From assembly GCF_004339805.1 (NCBI RefSeq), contig NZ_SLUI01000003.1, positions 62,001 through 126,000 on the forward strand: a stretch of 64,000 nt of DNA, written 5' to 3'. The notes below the pieces were generated by a model, which was given only the letters and a program-made list of their open reading frames with translations, ran no database searches and was not told the DNA's origin. Of this stretch, positions 42,010-51,655 are shown in pieces (position 1 is the stretch's first letter; each line of letters opens with the position of its first letter). This DNA is from Anaerospora hongkongensis. GTDB taxonomy: Bacteria; Bacillota; Negativicutes; Sporomusales; DSM-15969. A program made the translations under genes and the position numbers.

Positions 42010-42040
42010 ATCAAGCTGCCGCGAAGGCAGCTTGATTTAT
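42010..42040 (+). terminator. Terminator of the opuC operon
   Basis: ATCAAGCTGCC (42010-42020) pairs with GGCAGCTTGAT (42026-42036), followed by T-rich sequence. Confidence 0.93.
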
Positions 42041-42091
42041 TTTTAACAGCATAATATCCGCTCCCTCAGGAAAAATAGAATATAAGGCTGA

Positions 42092-43813
<1,722 letters not shown>

Positions 43814-43818
43814 TTTAT

Positions 43819-43852
43819 AGAAAGGATTGCCTGATACGGCAATCCTTTCTAT
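43819..43852 (+). terminator. Terminator of the first DHA2 transporter
   Basis: AGAAAGGATTGCC (43819-43831) pairs with GGCAATCCTTTCT (43838-43850). Confidence 0.93.
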
Positions 43853-43885
43853 TTGTAATCAAGTACCGAAAGTGCTATTATTAAT

Positions 43886-43908
43886 TATAATGTTATTAAA
43901 AATAATAA
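43886..43908 (+). promoter_or_regulatory. Promoter and small dyad upstream of padR
   Basis: TATAAT (43886-43891) is followed by TTATTA-AAAA-TAATAA (43893-43908), a perfect 6-bp dyad at the expected transcription start. It could be the autoregulatory PadR site. No good -35 box is seen. Confidence 0.45.
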
Positions 43909-43936
43909 GTTTTAGTGAGGATTAGGAGGCGTTACT

Positions 43937-44314
43937 ATGCCGCACAGGACGGAGGATTATCAGACATGGGTGAAAGTTATCACTGCACTGTTTATTCTTA
44001 GCATTTTAGAAGAAGGTGCTGCGCATGGTAATAAAATTAACGAAGAAATAAAGCGCCGTACAGACAAAATGCTGAATCCCAATCCGAATGTACTATATCC
44101 GCTGCTGCGAGTAATGGAAGAGAAAGGCTATATTGCCGGCAGCTGGGATAATGTGAGTACCCGCAATAAACGGGTATATACCATAAATGATTGTGGAAAA
44201 GCCAGTATACCGGCACTGCGTGAGAAAGTAGACCAGCATTTGTGCGCAGCGGAGCAAAAGCTTAAAATGATCCGCTCCAGTTTGCTTGCTAGATCACAGG
44301 AGGAGAAAGAATGA
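43937..44314 (+). CDS. PadR-family transcriptional regulator
   Basis: A 125-residue winged-helix regulator. ALFILSILEEGAAHGNKINEEI near residue 17 and NPNVLYPLLRVMEEKGYIAGSW near residue 50 form the PadR recognition helix and wing, and a C-terminal helix (residues 90-125) provides the dimer arm. PadR proteins usually repress efflux or phenolic-acid genes and bind the drug directly. It overlaps the HlyD-like gene by 4 bases, so it is the local regulator of the efflux operon. A promoter with a dyad lies upstream. Confidence 0.9.
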   Translation: MPHRTEDYQTWVKVITALFILSILEEGAAHGNKINEEIKRRTDKMLNPNPNVLYPLLRVMEEKGYIAGSWDNVSTRNKRVYTINDCGKASIPALREKVDQHLCAAEQKLKMIRSSLLARSQEEKE

Positions 44315-45330
44315 GTGAGGCAAAGCTAAAAAATAATAAAAAGATTATCGCCATAAGTGCTGTCCTGGCAGTCCTGCTGATTGGCGGCGGTCTTTGGTGG
44401 TGGATTCGCGCAGCCGGGATGGTTTCGACAGATGATGCCCGCGTGAAGGGATCCATTGTTACGGTCAGTTCCCGCGTTTCGGCCCGGGTAGAAGAGCTGT
44501 TGGTAAATGAGGGGGATCAGGTTCAGGCAGGACAAGTGATTGCTAAATTGGAAAGCAAGGAATTGGAGGCTCAATATCTGCAGGCCAAAGCCAATTTAGC
44601 TGCTGCCGAGGCAAAACTGGCCGGTCTTAAGGCCGGCAGCAGACCGCAGCAGATTGCTCAGGCTGGAGCAGGTTCCGCTCAGGCAGAGGCAAACTTGGAC
44701 AATGCCCGTAAAGGCTATGAGCGCATGGCGATGCTATACGAGAAAGGCGCAATTTCCGCTCAGCAGCTGGATGCAGCCCAAACAGCGCTGGCAGTTGCTC
44801 AGGCGCAAGCTAATGCTGCAGACCAATCCTTAAATTTGGCACAGGAAGGCTCAAGAGTGGAAGACGTGCAGGTTGCCGCGGCGCAGGCCGAGCAAGCTGC
44901 AGCAGCGCTCCAGAATGCCCAGCTGGCACTTGATAATGCGGTAATTAAGGCTCCCGGTGATGGCGTTATTGCTGTCCGTTCTGTGGATGCCGGTGAGAGC
45001 GTGACAGTCGGGCAGTCGCTGTTTAATGTTGTTAATTTGCATGACGTATGGGTTGCCGCCAATATTGATGAAGGTGAATTTGGCAAAGTCAGTGTTGGAC
45101 AGGCGGTTGATATTAGCATTGACGCCTACCCAGGACAGAAAATCACCGGACAGGTAAGTGAAGTGGGGGCTGCAACAGGCTCGCAATTTGCCTTGCTGCC
45201 TACGGAAAACACGTCGGGCAATTACACGAAAGTAACGCAAAAATTACCGGTAAAAATAAAAGTTCCCGAAAATCAAAGTTATATCTTAAAACCGGGTATG
45301 TCGGCTGTCATTACTATTCATGTTAAATAA
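44311..45330 (+). CDS. emrA: HlyD/EmrA-family membrane fusion protein
   Basis: The periplasmic adaptor of a tripartite or EmrAB-like pump, 339 residues. It has one N-terminal membrane anchor (residues 12-32), a biotinyl-lipoyl-like half (MVSTDDARVKGSIVTVSSRVSARVEELLVNEGD, residues of about 37-70), a long alanine- and glutamine-rich coiled coil (80-215) and the second lipoyl half with a beta barrel (IKAPGDGVIAV). An adaptor of this kind suggests an outer membrane, which fits a Negativicute. It is followed 11 bases later by the DHA2 transporter it serves. The start overlaps padR. Confidence 0.92.
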   Translation: MSEAKLKNNKKIIAISAVLAVLLIGGGLWWWIRAAGMVSTDDARVKGSIVTVSSRVSARVEELLVNEGDQVQAGQVIAKLESKELEAQYLQAKANLAAAEAKLAGLKAGSRPQQIAQAGAGSAQAEANLDNARKGYERMAMLYEKGAISAQQLDAAQTALAVAQAQANAADQSLNLAQEGSRVEDVQVAAAQAEQAAAALQNAQLALDNAVIKAPGDGVIAVRSVDAGESVTVGQSLFNVVNLHDVWVAANIDEGEFGKVSVGQAVDISIDAYPGQKITGQVSEVGAATGSQFALLPTENTSGNYTKVTQKLPVKIKVPENQSYILKPGMSAVITIHVK

Positions 45331-45341
45331 GAGAGGTAATC

Positions 45342-46922
45342 ATGGAGAAAACTGCGTATGCCAATAAATATATGGTGCTGTTTACCGTTACGCTTGGCAC
45401 CATGCTAAGTGGGTATGTCAGCAGCTCCATTAATATTGCTTTACCGAATATCATTCAGACTTTCGGCTTTACCATGGACTCAGTCGTATGGGTATCCCTG
45501 GCATATATGCTGCCATATGGGGCAACACTGCCAATCATGGGAAAACTGGGGGATCAGTTTGGCCGGAAAAAGATGTTTTTGACCGGCCTGACGATTTTTA
45601 CGGCAGCCACCCTGCTGGTTGGGCTGGCCTGGAACAGTACAATTCTTATTTTGTTTCGCATATTACAGGGGCTGGGGGCGGGATTGCTATTCCCTAACTC
45701 AATGGCTCTGGTAGCCGATGCTTTTCCCCCCAGTGAGAGAGGTCAGGCGCTGGGGATGTGGGGCGCTTTTGCAGCTGCCGGCAGTACCCTTGGTCCGACA
45801 ATCGGCGGCTATATTGTAGAATATATGGAATGGCGGCTGCTGTTCTACTCTATTTTACCGATTGCGCTGCTGGCGCTGCTGCTGGGCAGCAGGGTGCTGG
45901 AAGAATCTAAAAATGATGATTCTGCGGCAAAAATCGATTATATTGGGGGCTTTCTGCTGGTTTTCAGCCTGAGCTGCCTGCTGCTGGCTCTTAATCAAGG
46001 GTCCAAGGAAGGCTGGACTTCGGCCTATATTGTCGGTTTGATTTTTTCAACGGTTGTTTCCATGGGAGCTTTTTTATACATGGAAAGCCATATAAAAAAT
46101 CCGCTGGTTGATTTGCAACTTTTTACGAATGTTACTTTTACGGTATCCAATCTTGTTGGCTTTTTGTCTTTTCTGGCCATGTTTGGCGGACTATTCCTAC
46201 TGCCCTTCTATTTGCGCAATATTCTAGGATACTCGGCAATTAAAGCCGGTATCGCCCTATTGCCGCTAATGGGATCAATGGTTGTGCTGGCTCCGCTGGG
46301 CGGACGCCTGGCAGATCATTTCGGGTCACGAATTCCGGCCTCAATTGGCATGGCTGTTATGGCAGCGGCACTGTTTTCCTTCCGGCTATTGGATGATCAG
46401 ACACCGTATTCGCATATTGCAATCGGTCTTATCATAATGGGAGCCGGACTGGCATTTACAATGTCGCCGCTGTCCAATGGCGTGATGGGAACATTGCCCA
46501 AAGATAAAATTGGTGTAGGGTCAGGGGTATTTAATCTGTTCAAGAATATTGGGGGCAGTGTGGGTGTGGCAATTATGGGAACACTGCTCAATAACAGGCA
46601 GATTTTCCACACTGCCGTCAGCACCAATTATATTCATGGTGCTTCCGAGCAGGCGACCCAGTTGGTGGCGGCATTGCAGGGCGGATTTGCTCAGCAGGGG
46701 TTTGCTGCAGCAGAAGCAAAAATGGCTGCGCTGACGGTTGTCCAAGGCCTGGTTACCAAGCAAGCGGCTGTTGCTGCCTTTGACGACGTATTTTTAATTA
46801 CGGCTGTTTTGTGTGCTGTCGGCATTATTCCGGCGCTCTTTATCCGGGATCCGAAAAATAATAAGCAGTCTGATCCTGCTGTCAGCGATAAACAGGCGGA
46901 TTTGATTCCAGTATCTTCCTAG
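45342..46922 (+). CDS. emrB: DHA2-family MFS transporter, EmrB-like
   Basis: A 526-residue membrane transporter with about 14 hydrophobic segments, the inner-membrane pump of the EmrAB-like set. SSINIALPNIIQTFG near residue 28 fits DHA2 motif D1, GKLGDQFGRKKMF near residue 67 is motif A, and [11 protein letters not shown] near residue 152 is motif C. It directly follows the adaptor gene. It is related to but distinct from the DHA2 protein encoded at 42131; the pair probably arose by an old duplication. The substrate is unknown. Confidence 0.92.
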   Translation: MEKTAYANKYMVLFTVTLGTMLSGYVSSSINIALPNIIQTFGFTMDSVVWVSLAYMLPYGATLPIMGKLGDQFGRKKMFLTGLTIFTAATLLVGLAWNSTILILFRILQGLGAGLLFPNSMALVADAFPPSERGQALGMWGAFAAAGSTLGPTIGGYIVEYMEWRLLFYSILPIALLALLLGSRVLEESKNDDSAAKIDYIGGFLLVFSLSCLLLALNQGSKEGWTSAYIVGLIFSTVVSMGAFLYMESHIKNPLVDLQLFTNVTFTVSNLVGFLSFLAMFGGLFLLPFYLRNILGYSAIKAGIALLPLMGSMVVLAPLGGRLADHFGSRIPASIGMAVMAAALFSFRLLDDQTPYSHIAIGLIIMGAGLAFTMSPLSNGVMGTLPKDKIGVGSGVFNLFKNIGGSVGVAIMGTLLNNRQIFHTAVSTNYIHGASEQATQLVAALQGGFAQQGFAAAEAKMAALTVVQGLVTKQAAVAAFDDVFLITAVLCAVGIIPALFIRDPKNNKQSDPAVSDKQADLIPVSS

Positions 46923-46929
46923 CCGTGAC

Positions 46930-46959
46930 TGCCCTGCAGAGCCAATACTCTGCAGGGCA
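46930..46959. repeat. Strong hairpin after emrB
   Basis: TGCCCTGCAGAG (46930-46941) pairs perfectly with CTCTGCAGGGCA (46948-46959). It is followed by A-rich and then T-rich sequence and not by an immediate T run, so it may end transcription weakly or protect the RNA end. Confidence 0.7.
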
Positions 46960-47071
46960 AAAAATATTTTCTTCTTGAACCGCCTAACCAACGGGACAAG
47001 AGCAGGAAAATAATCGCTGATGCCGTATTTTCATTTATAAATGATATGGAAAGTGAGCAGGTGGTAAGTGA

Positions 47072-47491
47072 GTGTTTGTCTGGAAAAATGATTACAGCTG
47101 TAATATTGCGGAAATTGACGCGCAGCATAAAAGGCTCTTTCAGCTTGCCGGTGATTTATATGCGATTGCCACCTCAAAAGACGATGTGGACTATTATGAT
47201 GATATTTGCCGCATCTTTAAGGAGTTAAGTGATTATACGGTATATCATTTCAGCTATGAAGAGCAATTAATGGAGCAGCATGGCTATGACCAGAATGACT
47301 GCCGCGCTCATAAGTGGGAACATGCTGCCTTTGTTGCGAAGATTCAAAAGATCCAGGAGTCCGATTTGGATATGAATCAACGCAAAGTCCTGATGGAAGT
47401 CATTATGTTTGCCGTTGATTGGATTGAAAAGCATATTTTGGCGACTGACAAGAAGTATAGTGAATTTTTTAATGCTAAAGGAATTATCTAG
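47072..47491 (+). CDS. Bacteriohemerythrin
   Basis: A non-heme di-iron oxygen-binding protein of 139 residues. The ligand set is complete: His19, His59, Glu63, His80, His84, His121 and Asp126, in the usual four-helix spacing (AQHKRLF, YHFSYEEQ, HKWEHAAF, HILATDKKY). Such proteins store, sense or scavenge oxygen in anaerobes. GTG 47072 is the start, with only a weak ribosome site (AGGTGG) upstream. It has its own terminator and stands alone. Confidence 0.93.
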   Translation: MFVWKNDYSCNIAEIDAQHKRLFQLAGDLYAIATSKDDVDYYDDICRIFKELSDYTVYHFSYEEQLMEQHGYDQNDCRAHKWEHAAFVAKIQKIQESDLDMNQRKVLMEVIMFAVDWIEKHILATDKKYSEFFNAKGII

Positions 47492-47505
47492 CAAGTTAAG
47501 TGAAG

Positions 47506-47532
47506 AGACATTCTTAAACGAATGTCTTTTTT
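47506..47532 (+). terminator. Terminator of the hemerythrin gene
   Basis: AGACATTC (47506-47513) pairs with GAATGTCT (47520-47527), followed by a T run. Confidence 0.93.
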
Positions 47533-47631
47533 TATCTTATCAGCCGGGATAATCAGTAAGGGTTTTGTATGAAAAGAGGGCTGCAATGCTTGCGGACAGC
47601 AGACGCGGAGTGAAAACTTACGGGAATTGCA

Positions 47632-47813
47632 GATCAATTAGCGCGCTACGGCGGGGAGGAATTCGCCGTAATACTGCCTAATACCTTAAGGGAAGGGGCC
47701 CCACACCGCTGCAGGTAGCTGCCGAACTGGTGGAGCAGGCGGATAAAGCACTTTATCAGGCGAAACAAAGCGGGCGCAATCGGGTAATAACGACAAAAAC
47801 AATGGAGAGGTAA
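47632..47813 (+). pseudogene. Remnant of a GGDEF (diguanylate cyclase) gene
   Basis: The frame from 47632 reads DQLARYGGEEFAVILPNTLREG, the GGEEF active-site strand of a diguanylate cyclase, and stops at TAG 47716. Shifted by one frame, 47715-47813 reads AELVEQADKALYQAKQSGRNRV, the C-terminal end of the same domain. About 35 residues between the two are missing and the frames differ, so the gene has suffered an internal deletion plus a frameshift. The N-terminal sensor part and most of the catalytic domain are lost. It cannot make c-di-GMP. The muramidase gene begins one base after its end. Confidence 0.85.
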
Positions 47814-47814
47814 A

Positions 47815-49029
47815 GTGAACAAATTCATACGCATTATTATTATTGTAATTATAGTAATTACGGTCCTAACTCCGGTGATTGGGGTGGCTGCAGCAAAAAT
47901 TGAGCCGGTGCGCTTAGGGATTGACAATATTGATCAGTACCAGCAATTGTTTGCCGGTAAAAGAGTAGGCTTAATTACCAATCAAACAGGTGTAAATTCT
48001 CAACTGCAGAGTACCGTTGATGTTTTGTACGAGAAGACGGATTTAGTGGCATTGTTTTCGCCGGAGCACGGTTTACGGGGCAATGCTGAAGCGGGAGCAG
48101 ATATTGCGGCAGGCACAGATATGAGAACTGGCTTGCCAATCTACAGCCTTTATGGAGATACGAAAAAACCGACGGCTGAAATGCTGGAGAATATTGATGT
48201 ACTGTGCTTTGACATACAGGATGTAGGAACCCGGTTTTATACCTACATGTCCACCATGGCACTGGCAATGGAAAGCGCCAAGGAGCAAAACAAGCTGTTC
48301 GTTGTTTTCGACCGCCCCAATCCGATTGGAGGCTTGAATGTGGAAGGGCCGGTACTCAAGGCCGGTTTTGAAAGTTTTATCGGCATGTACCCTATTCCCA
48401 TCCGTCATGGTCTGACAATTGGTGAGCTGGCACTCTTGTTTAACAAGCAATTTGGCATTGAAAGCAATCTGGCAGTGGTGCCGATGAGCGGCTGGCAGCG
48501 CAGTATGTACTGGCAGGATACAGGCTTGCCCTGGGTGATGACTTCGCCGAATATCCCGACTCCGGATACTGCATTAGTTTATCCCGGCACCGGTCTCTTA
48601 GGAGCGACGAATATTTCGGAAGGGGTAGGTACTACCCGTCCTTTTGAGTTGGTCGGGGCAGCCTGGCTGAATGCCGCTGCTGCCGCTGACCGGCTAAATG
48701 AAAGAAAACTACCGGGTGCCTATTTTCGTCCCACGTATTTTACTCCCCGGTTTGGCCAGCACAGTGGTATTAATCAAGGAGGTGTGCAGATTCATGTAGT
48801 CGACAAAACGGCGTACCGACCCATCCTAACAGCGATTACCATACTGGAAGTTATGAGAGAATTAAGCGGCGGTCAATTTGCCTATCAATCTGAGCGTATG
48901 TTTGATCTGCCGCTTGGTGAAAATACCTTTCGGCTGGAAACGGAGCCGCTTGAACAGATGCTGAAAAGATGGGACAAAGAAGCTGGTGCCTTTCAGGTTC
49001 AATCCCGGCAATACTACTTATATAAATAA
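47815..49029 (+). CDS. Exo-N-acetylmuramidase NamZ-like (DUF1343) protein
   Basis: A secreted or membrane-anchored protein of 404 residues with an N-terminal hydrophobic signal (residues 5-26, ending near VAAAK). VGLITNQTGVNS near residue 51, ALFSPEHGLRGNAEAG near residue 79 and CFDIQDVGTRFYTYMSTM near residue 131 are hallmarks of the DUF1343/YbbC family. Its Bacillus member NamZ removes terminal N-acetylmuramic acid from peptidoglycan fragments. A muropeptide-recycling role is therefore likely. GTG 47815 starts right after the GGDEF remnant, with GGAGAGG as a ribosome site inside the old gene. Confidence 0.9.
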   Translation: MNKFIRIIIIVIIVITVLTPVIGVAAAKIEPVRLGIDNIDQYQQLFAGKRVGLITNQTGVNSQLQSTVDVLYEKTDLVALFSPEHGLRGNAEAGADIAAGTDMRTGLPIYSLYGDTKKPTAEMLENIDVLCFDIQDVGTRFYTYMSTMALAMESAKEQNKLFVVFDRPNPIGGLNVEGPVLKAGFESFIGMYPIPIRHGLTIGELALLFNKQFGIESNLAVVPMSGWQRSMYWQDTGLPWVMTSPNIPTPDTALVYPGTGLLGATNISEGVGTTRPFELVGAAWLNAAAAADRLNERKLPGAYFRPTYFTPRFGQHSGINQGGVQIHVVDKTAYRPILTAITILEVMRELSGGQFAYQSERMFDLPLGENTFRLETEPLEQMLKRWDKEAGAFQVQSRQYYLYK

Positions 49030-49047
49030 AATATTGGAGGGTTATGT

Positions 49048-49419
49048 ATGAAATTTACCATGGACCACAACAATATTAATGTTCTCGATCTGGAAAAGAG
49101 TTTAGCCTTTTACCAAGAGGCACTTAAGCTGGTGGAAACAAGAAGAAAAGAAGCAGCCGACGGCAGCTTTATTCTGGTTTTCCTGGGCGATGAGCAGACA
49201 CCCCATAAGTTGGAGCTAACCTGGCTGCGAGACCGCAAAGAACCCTATAACCTGGGAGAAAACGAATTTCATCTGGCGTTTATTACCGATGATTTTGCCA
49301 GTGCTCATGCCCTGCACAGTAAGATGGGCTGCATTTGCTATGAAAATAGAGACATGGGGATCTATTTTATTGCCGATCCTGACGGGTATTGGTTGGAAAT
49401 TATCCCTAACAGGCGATAA
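49048..49419 (+). CDS. gloA: VOC-family protein (glyoxalase-like)
   Basis: A metal-dependent vicinal-oxygen-chelate protein of 123 residues. MDHNNINVLDLEKSLAFYQEAL near residue 5 holds the first metal histidine and the family helix; HKLELTWLRD, EFHLAFITDD and DPDGYWLEIIP hold the others. The length and motifs fit the lactoylglutathione-lyase branch, though in an anaerobe with uncertain glutathione content a related isomerase is possible. GGAGG lies 7 bases upstream. A long terminator follows. Confidence 0.82.
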   Translation: MKFTMDHNNINVLDLEKSLAFYQEALKLVETRRKEAADGSFILVFLGDEQTPHKLELTWLRDRKEPYNLGENEFHLAFITDDFASAHALHSKMGCICYENRDMGIYFIADPDGYWLEIIPNRR

Positions 49420-49421
49420 TA

Positions 49422-49459
49422 AAACACCCCGAATGCGGTTTTCCGTTTTCGGGGTGTTT
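49422..49459 (+). terminator. Terminator of the VOC gene
   Basis: AAACACCCCGAA (49422-49433) pairs with TTCGGGGTGTTT (49448-49459). Confidence 0.93.
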
Positions 49460-49485
49460 CCTAGTGAATGGCGAGGAGGCCTGTC

Positions 49486-50118
49486 ATGTTAACGGAACGG
49501 TGGAATTGCTTTGCCGCAGGTTTTTCCGGCAATACGGACACAGTCAGAGGCATATTTGCGGTTATAAAAGACAGCTATGGTGCTGCCAATCGCTGTTATC
49601 ATACGCTGGAGCATGTCCAGCATTGCCTGACAGAGCTGGATAGATATACACTGGCTGTTACTAACCGCAAGGCGATAGAAATGGCGCTGTGGCTGCATGA
49701 TGTGATCTATGTGCCTGAGGCGGGCTATAACGAAGAGTTAAGCAGTGCGGCGGGCTTTTACTATAGCCTGGAGCTTTCGGAAAGTCATTCCTTTGCCGCA
49801 GAGGTACGCCGGCTTATCCAGGTAACCGCTCACGGCCGCGGAAATGACAGCCCGGCAGGGGATGCAGCGGTTGTGCAGGATATTGATTTAAGTATTTTTG
49901 GAGCTGAGCCGCATTGCTTTGCCAAGTATGAAAATGCGATCCGCCAGGAGTATGCCCATGTGCCTGAGGAAATGTACCGCAAGGGACGGGTAAGAATTCT
50001 CCAGGGCTTTCTGGCAAGACCGCAAATATTTCATACGGTATTCTTTCGCACACGTTATGAGCAGCAAGCCCGCCGAAATCTTACCGGGCTGATCAACAGT
50101 CTAACGGGTAATTGTTGA
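49486..50118 (+). CDS. Predicted metal-dependent HD-superfamily phosphohydrolase
   Basis: A 210-residue soluble protein. CYHTLEHVQHCL near residue 38, ALWLHDVIY near residue 68 with the HD pair, and QDIDLSIFG near residue 131 supply the metal ligands of the HD family seen in putative nucleotide or phosphate-ester hydrolases. The branch has no assigned substrate. ATG 49486 is chosen because GAGGAGG lies 7 bases upstream. It may be read with tcdA, 73 bases on. Confidence 0.82.
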   Translation: MLTERWNCFAAGFSGNTDTVRGIFAVIKDSYGAANRCYHTLEHVQHCLTELDRYTLAVTNRKAIEMALWLHDVIYVPEAGYNEELSSAAGFYYSLELSESHSFAAEVRRLIQVTAHGRGNDSPAGDAAVVQDIDLSIFGAEPHCFAKYENAIRQEYAHVPEEMYRKGRVRILQGFLARPQIFHTVFFRTRYEQQARRNLTGLINSLTGNC

Positions 50119-50191
50119 CGGAGGAAGACGGATTTGGTAAATTTGTATGAGGATTTGTATTTCCTATTTTAACTGATAAAGGATGTCTGGC

Positions 50192-50953
50192 ATGTTACAT
50201 GAATTTTCCCGAACGGAATTATTAATTGGCGCTGATGCGTTAAAAAAATTATCCCAGTCCAAAGTGGCAGTTTTCGGTATTGGCGGAGTGGGCACATTTG
50301 TCGTTGAGGGGCTTGCCCGCTCGGGAGTAGGCAAATTTGTGTTAGTTGATGATGATTGCATCTGCCTGACCAATATTAACAGGCAGCTTCATGCGACCCG
50401 TAAGACGATTGGCAAACCGAAAGTAGAAGTGATGCGGGACCGGATCTTAGAAATTAATCCCAAGGCCGAGGTTACGGCTTTGCAGAAATTCTATCTGCCT
50501 GACATGGCGGATGAGCTGATTGCTGATGATTACGATTATATCGTTGATGCCATCGATACGGTTACGGCAAAGATTGATTTGGTTCTGCGGGCAAAAGCTA
50601 AGAATATTCCTGTTATTTGTGCAATGGGGGCAGGCAATAAAATGGATGCAACCCGCTTTGAGGTCACGGATATTTATAAAACTTCCGTTTGTCCTTTGGC
50701 AAAAGTCATGCGTAAGGAATTGCGCCAGCGCGGAGTAAAAAACCTGAAGGTTGTGTATTCCAAAGAGGAACCGATCAAACCGATTGAATCGGAAGACTCC
50801 AGCTGTGCCACCGGCTGCATATGCCCTTCCGGGACTACCCGCAAATGTACCACCCGCAATCAAATTCCCGGAAGTATTGCGTTTGTTCCTTCCGTTGTTG
50901 GTTTAATCATTGCCGGTGAAGTTGTAAAAGACATTATTTACTCGAAAGTGTAA
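50192..50953 (+). CDS. tcdA: tRNA threonylcarbamoyladenosine dehydratase
   Basis: An E1-like ThiF/MoeB-type enzyme of 253 residues that cyclises t6A of tRNA using ATP. The nucleotide loop is VFGIGGVGTFVVEGLARSGVG near residue 27, DDDCICLTNINRQLHA near residue 53 is the ThiF signature, and YIVDAIDTVTAKI marks the catalytic side. It keeps the PVICAMGAGNKMDATRFEVTDIYKTSVCPLAK block of TcdA, not of MoeB. ATG 50192 follows AAGGA at nine bases; ATG 50183 has no ribosome site. A terminator follows. Confidence 0.93.
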   Translation: MLHEFSRTELLIGADALKKLSQSKVAVFGIGGVGTFVVEGLARSGVGKFVLVDDDCICLTNINRQLHATRKTIGKPKVEVMRDRILEINPKAEVTALQKFYLPDMADELIADDYDYIVDAIDTVTAKIDLVLRAKAKNIPVICAMGAGNKMDATRFEVTDIYKTSVCPLAKVMRKELRQRGVKNLKVVYSKEEPIKPIESEDSSCATGCICPSGTTRKCTTRNQIPGSIAFVPSVVGLIIAGEVVKDIIYSKV

Positions 50954-50964
50954 TCCGTGAGTTG

Positions 50965-51003
50965 TGCCGCAAAACGCTTTTAAAAAAGCGCAATGCGGCA
51001 TTT
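50965..51003 (+). terminator. Terminator of tcdA
   Basis: TGCCGCA (50965-50971) pairs with TGCGGCA (50994-51000), with an inner CGCTTTT/AAAAGCG stem, followed by TTT. The string CGCAAAACGCTTTT recurs in the terminator at 63227. Confidence 0.88.
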
Positions 51004-51035
51004 ACCATTGCATCATAGTAAAATATGCTATTTTA

Positions 51036-51044
51036 TGGTATAAT
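51036..51044 (+). promoter_or_regulatory. Extended -10 promoter of the cyclophilin gene
   Basis: TGG-TATAAT (TATAAT at 51039-51044) is a full extended -10; the -35 region is poor. It lies about 30 bases before the start codon. Confidence 0.65.
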
Positions 51045-51075
51045 AGCTAAGATCAACCTATAAGGAGCGATACAG

Positions 51076-51507
51076 TTGAAAAAAGCAATTATGGAAACTG
51101 ATAATGGTAAAATTGTAATCGAGCTTTTTGACAAAGAAGCCCCGAAAACAGTTGCCAATTTTGAAAAGCTGATTGGTGAGCAATTTTATGACGGCCTCTC
51201 CTTTCATCGGGTAATTAAAGGCTTTGTGGCACAAGGCGGCTGCCCGAATGGTACAGGCACTGGCGGCCCTGGCTATACAATTCCCTGCGAGACAAAAGGC
51301 AATCCTCATAAGCATGAACGCGGTTCTCTGTCAATGGCCCATCGCGGACCAAATACGGGCGGCAGCCAATTCTTTATCGTTTATGAGCCACAGCCACATC
51401 TCGATGGCGTGCATACCGTTTTTGGCAAGGTAATCGAAGGTATGGATGCTGTTGATAAAATTAAGCAAGGCGATAAAATGAACAAAGTTACCGTAGTGGA
51501 AGAATAA
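51076..51507 (+). CDS. ppiB: Peptidyl-prolyl cis-trans isomerase, cyclophilin type
   Basis: A cytosolic proline isomerase of 143 residues that speeds protein folding. It shows the cyclophilin core: [22 protein letters not shown] (catalytic arginine in FHRV, residue 43 or close), [19 protein letters not shown] near residue 87 and [18 protein letters not shown] near residue 109. The start is TTG 51076 with AAGGAGCG upstream. No signal peptide is seen, so it is cytosolic. It forms a unit by itself. Confidence 0.95.
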   Translation: MKKAIMETDNGKIVIELFDKEAPKTVANFEKLIGEQFYDGLSFHRVIKGFVAQGGCPNGTGTGGPGYTIPCETKGNPHKHERGSLSMAHRGPNTGGSQFFIVYEPQPHLDGVHTVFGKVIEGMDAVDKIKQGDKMNKVTVVEE

Positions 51508-51516
51508 AATCGCTCG

Positions 51517-51545
51517 TTGACAGCCAGTGAGCGGTATGGTAATCT
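51517..51545 (+). promoter_or_regulatory. Promoter of the liv operon
   Basis: A perfect TTGACA (51517-51522) lies 17 bases before TAATCT (51540-51545), which carries an extended TGG. Transcription would begin near 51552, upstream of the terminator at 51586. Confidence 0.6.
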
Positions 51546-51585
51546 ATAAAAAAATAACCGGATAGAGCTGATCAGAAATACTGAA

Positions 51586-51626
51586 GGCCAAAGACGTCCA
51601 ACCAAGGACGATCTTTGGCCTTTTTT
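51586..51626 (+). terminator. Strong terminator or attenuator before livJ
   Basis: GGCCAAAGA (51586-51594) pairs with TCTTTGGCC (51612-51620), with inner CGTCC/GGACG, followed by six T (51621-51626). Only 29 bases separate it from the livJ start, and a promoter lies upstream of it, so it is likely an attenuator. Confidence 0.85.
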
Positions 51627-51655
51627 CTGTTTGCTGCTATTTTAAGGGGGAAAGT

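Noticed and set aside
46930-46959. Hairpin after emrB as a standard terminator
   Set aside because: A strong stem, but A-rich and not T-rich sequence follows on the + strand, so I list it only as a hairpin.
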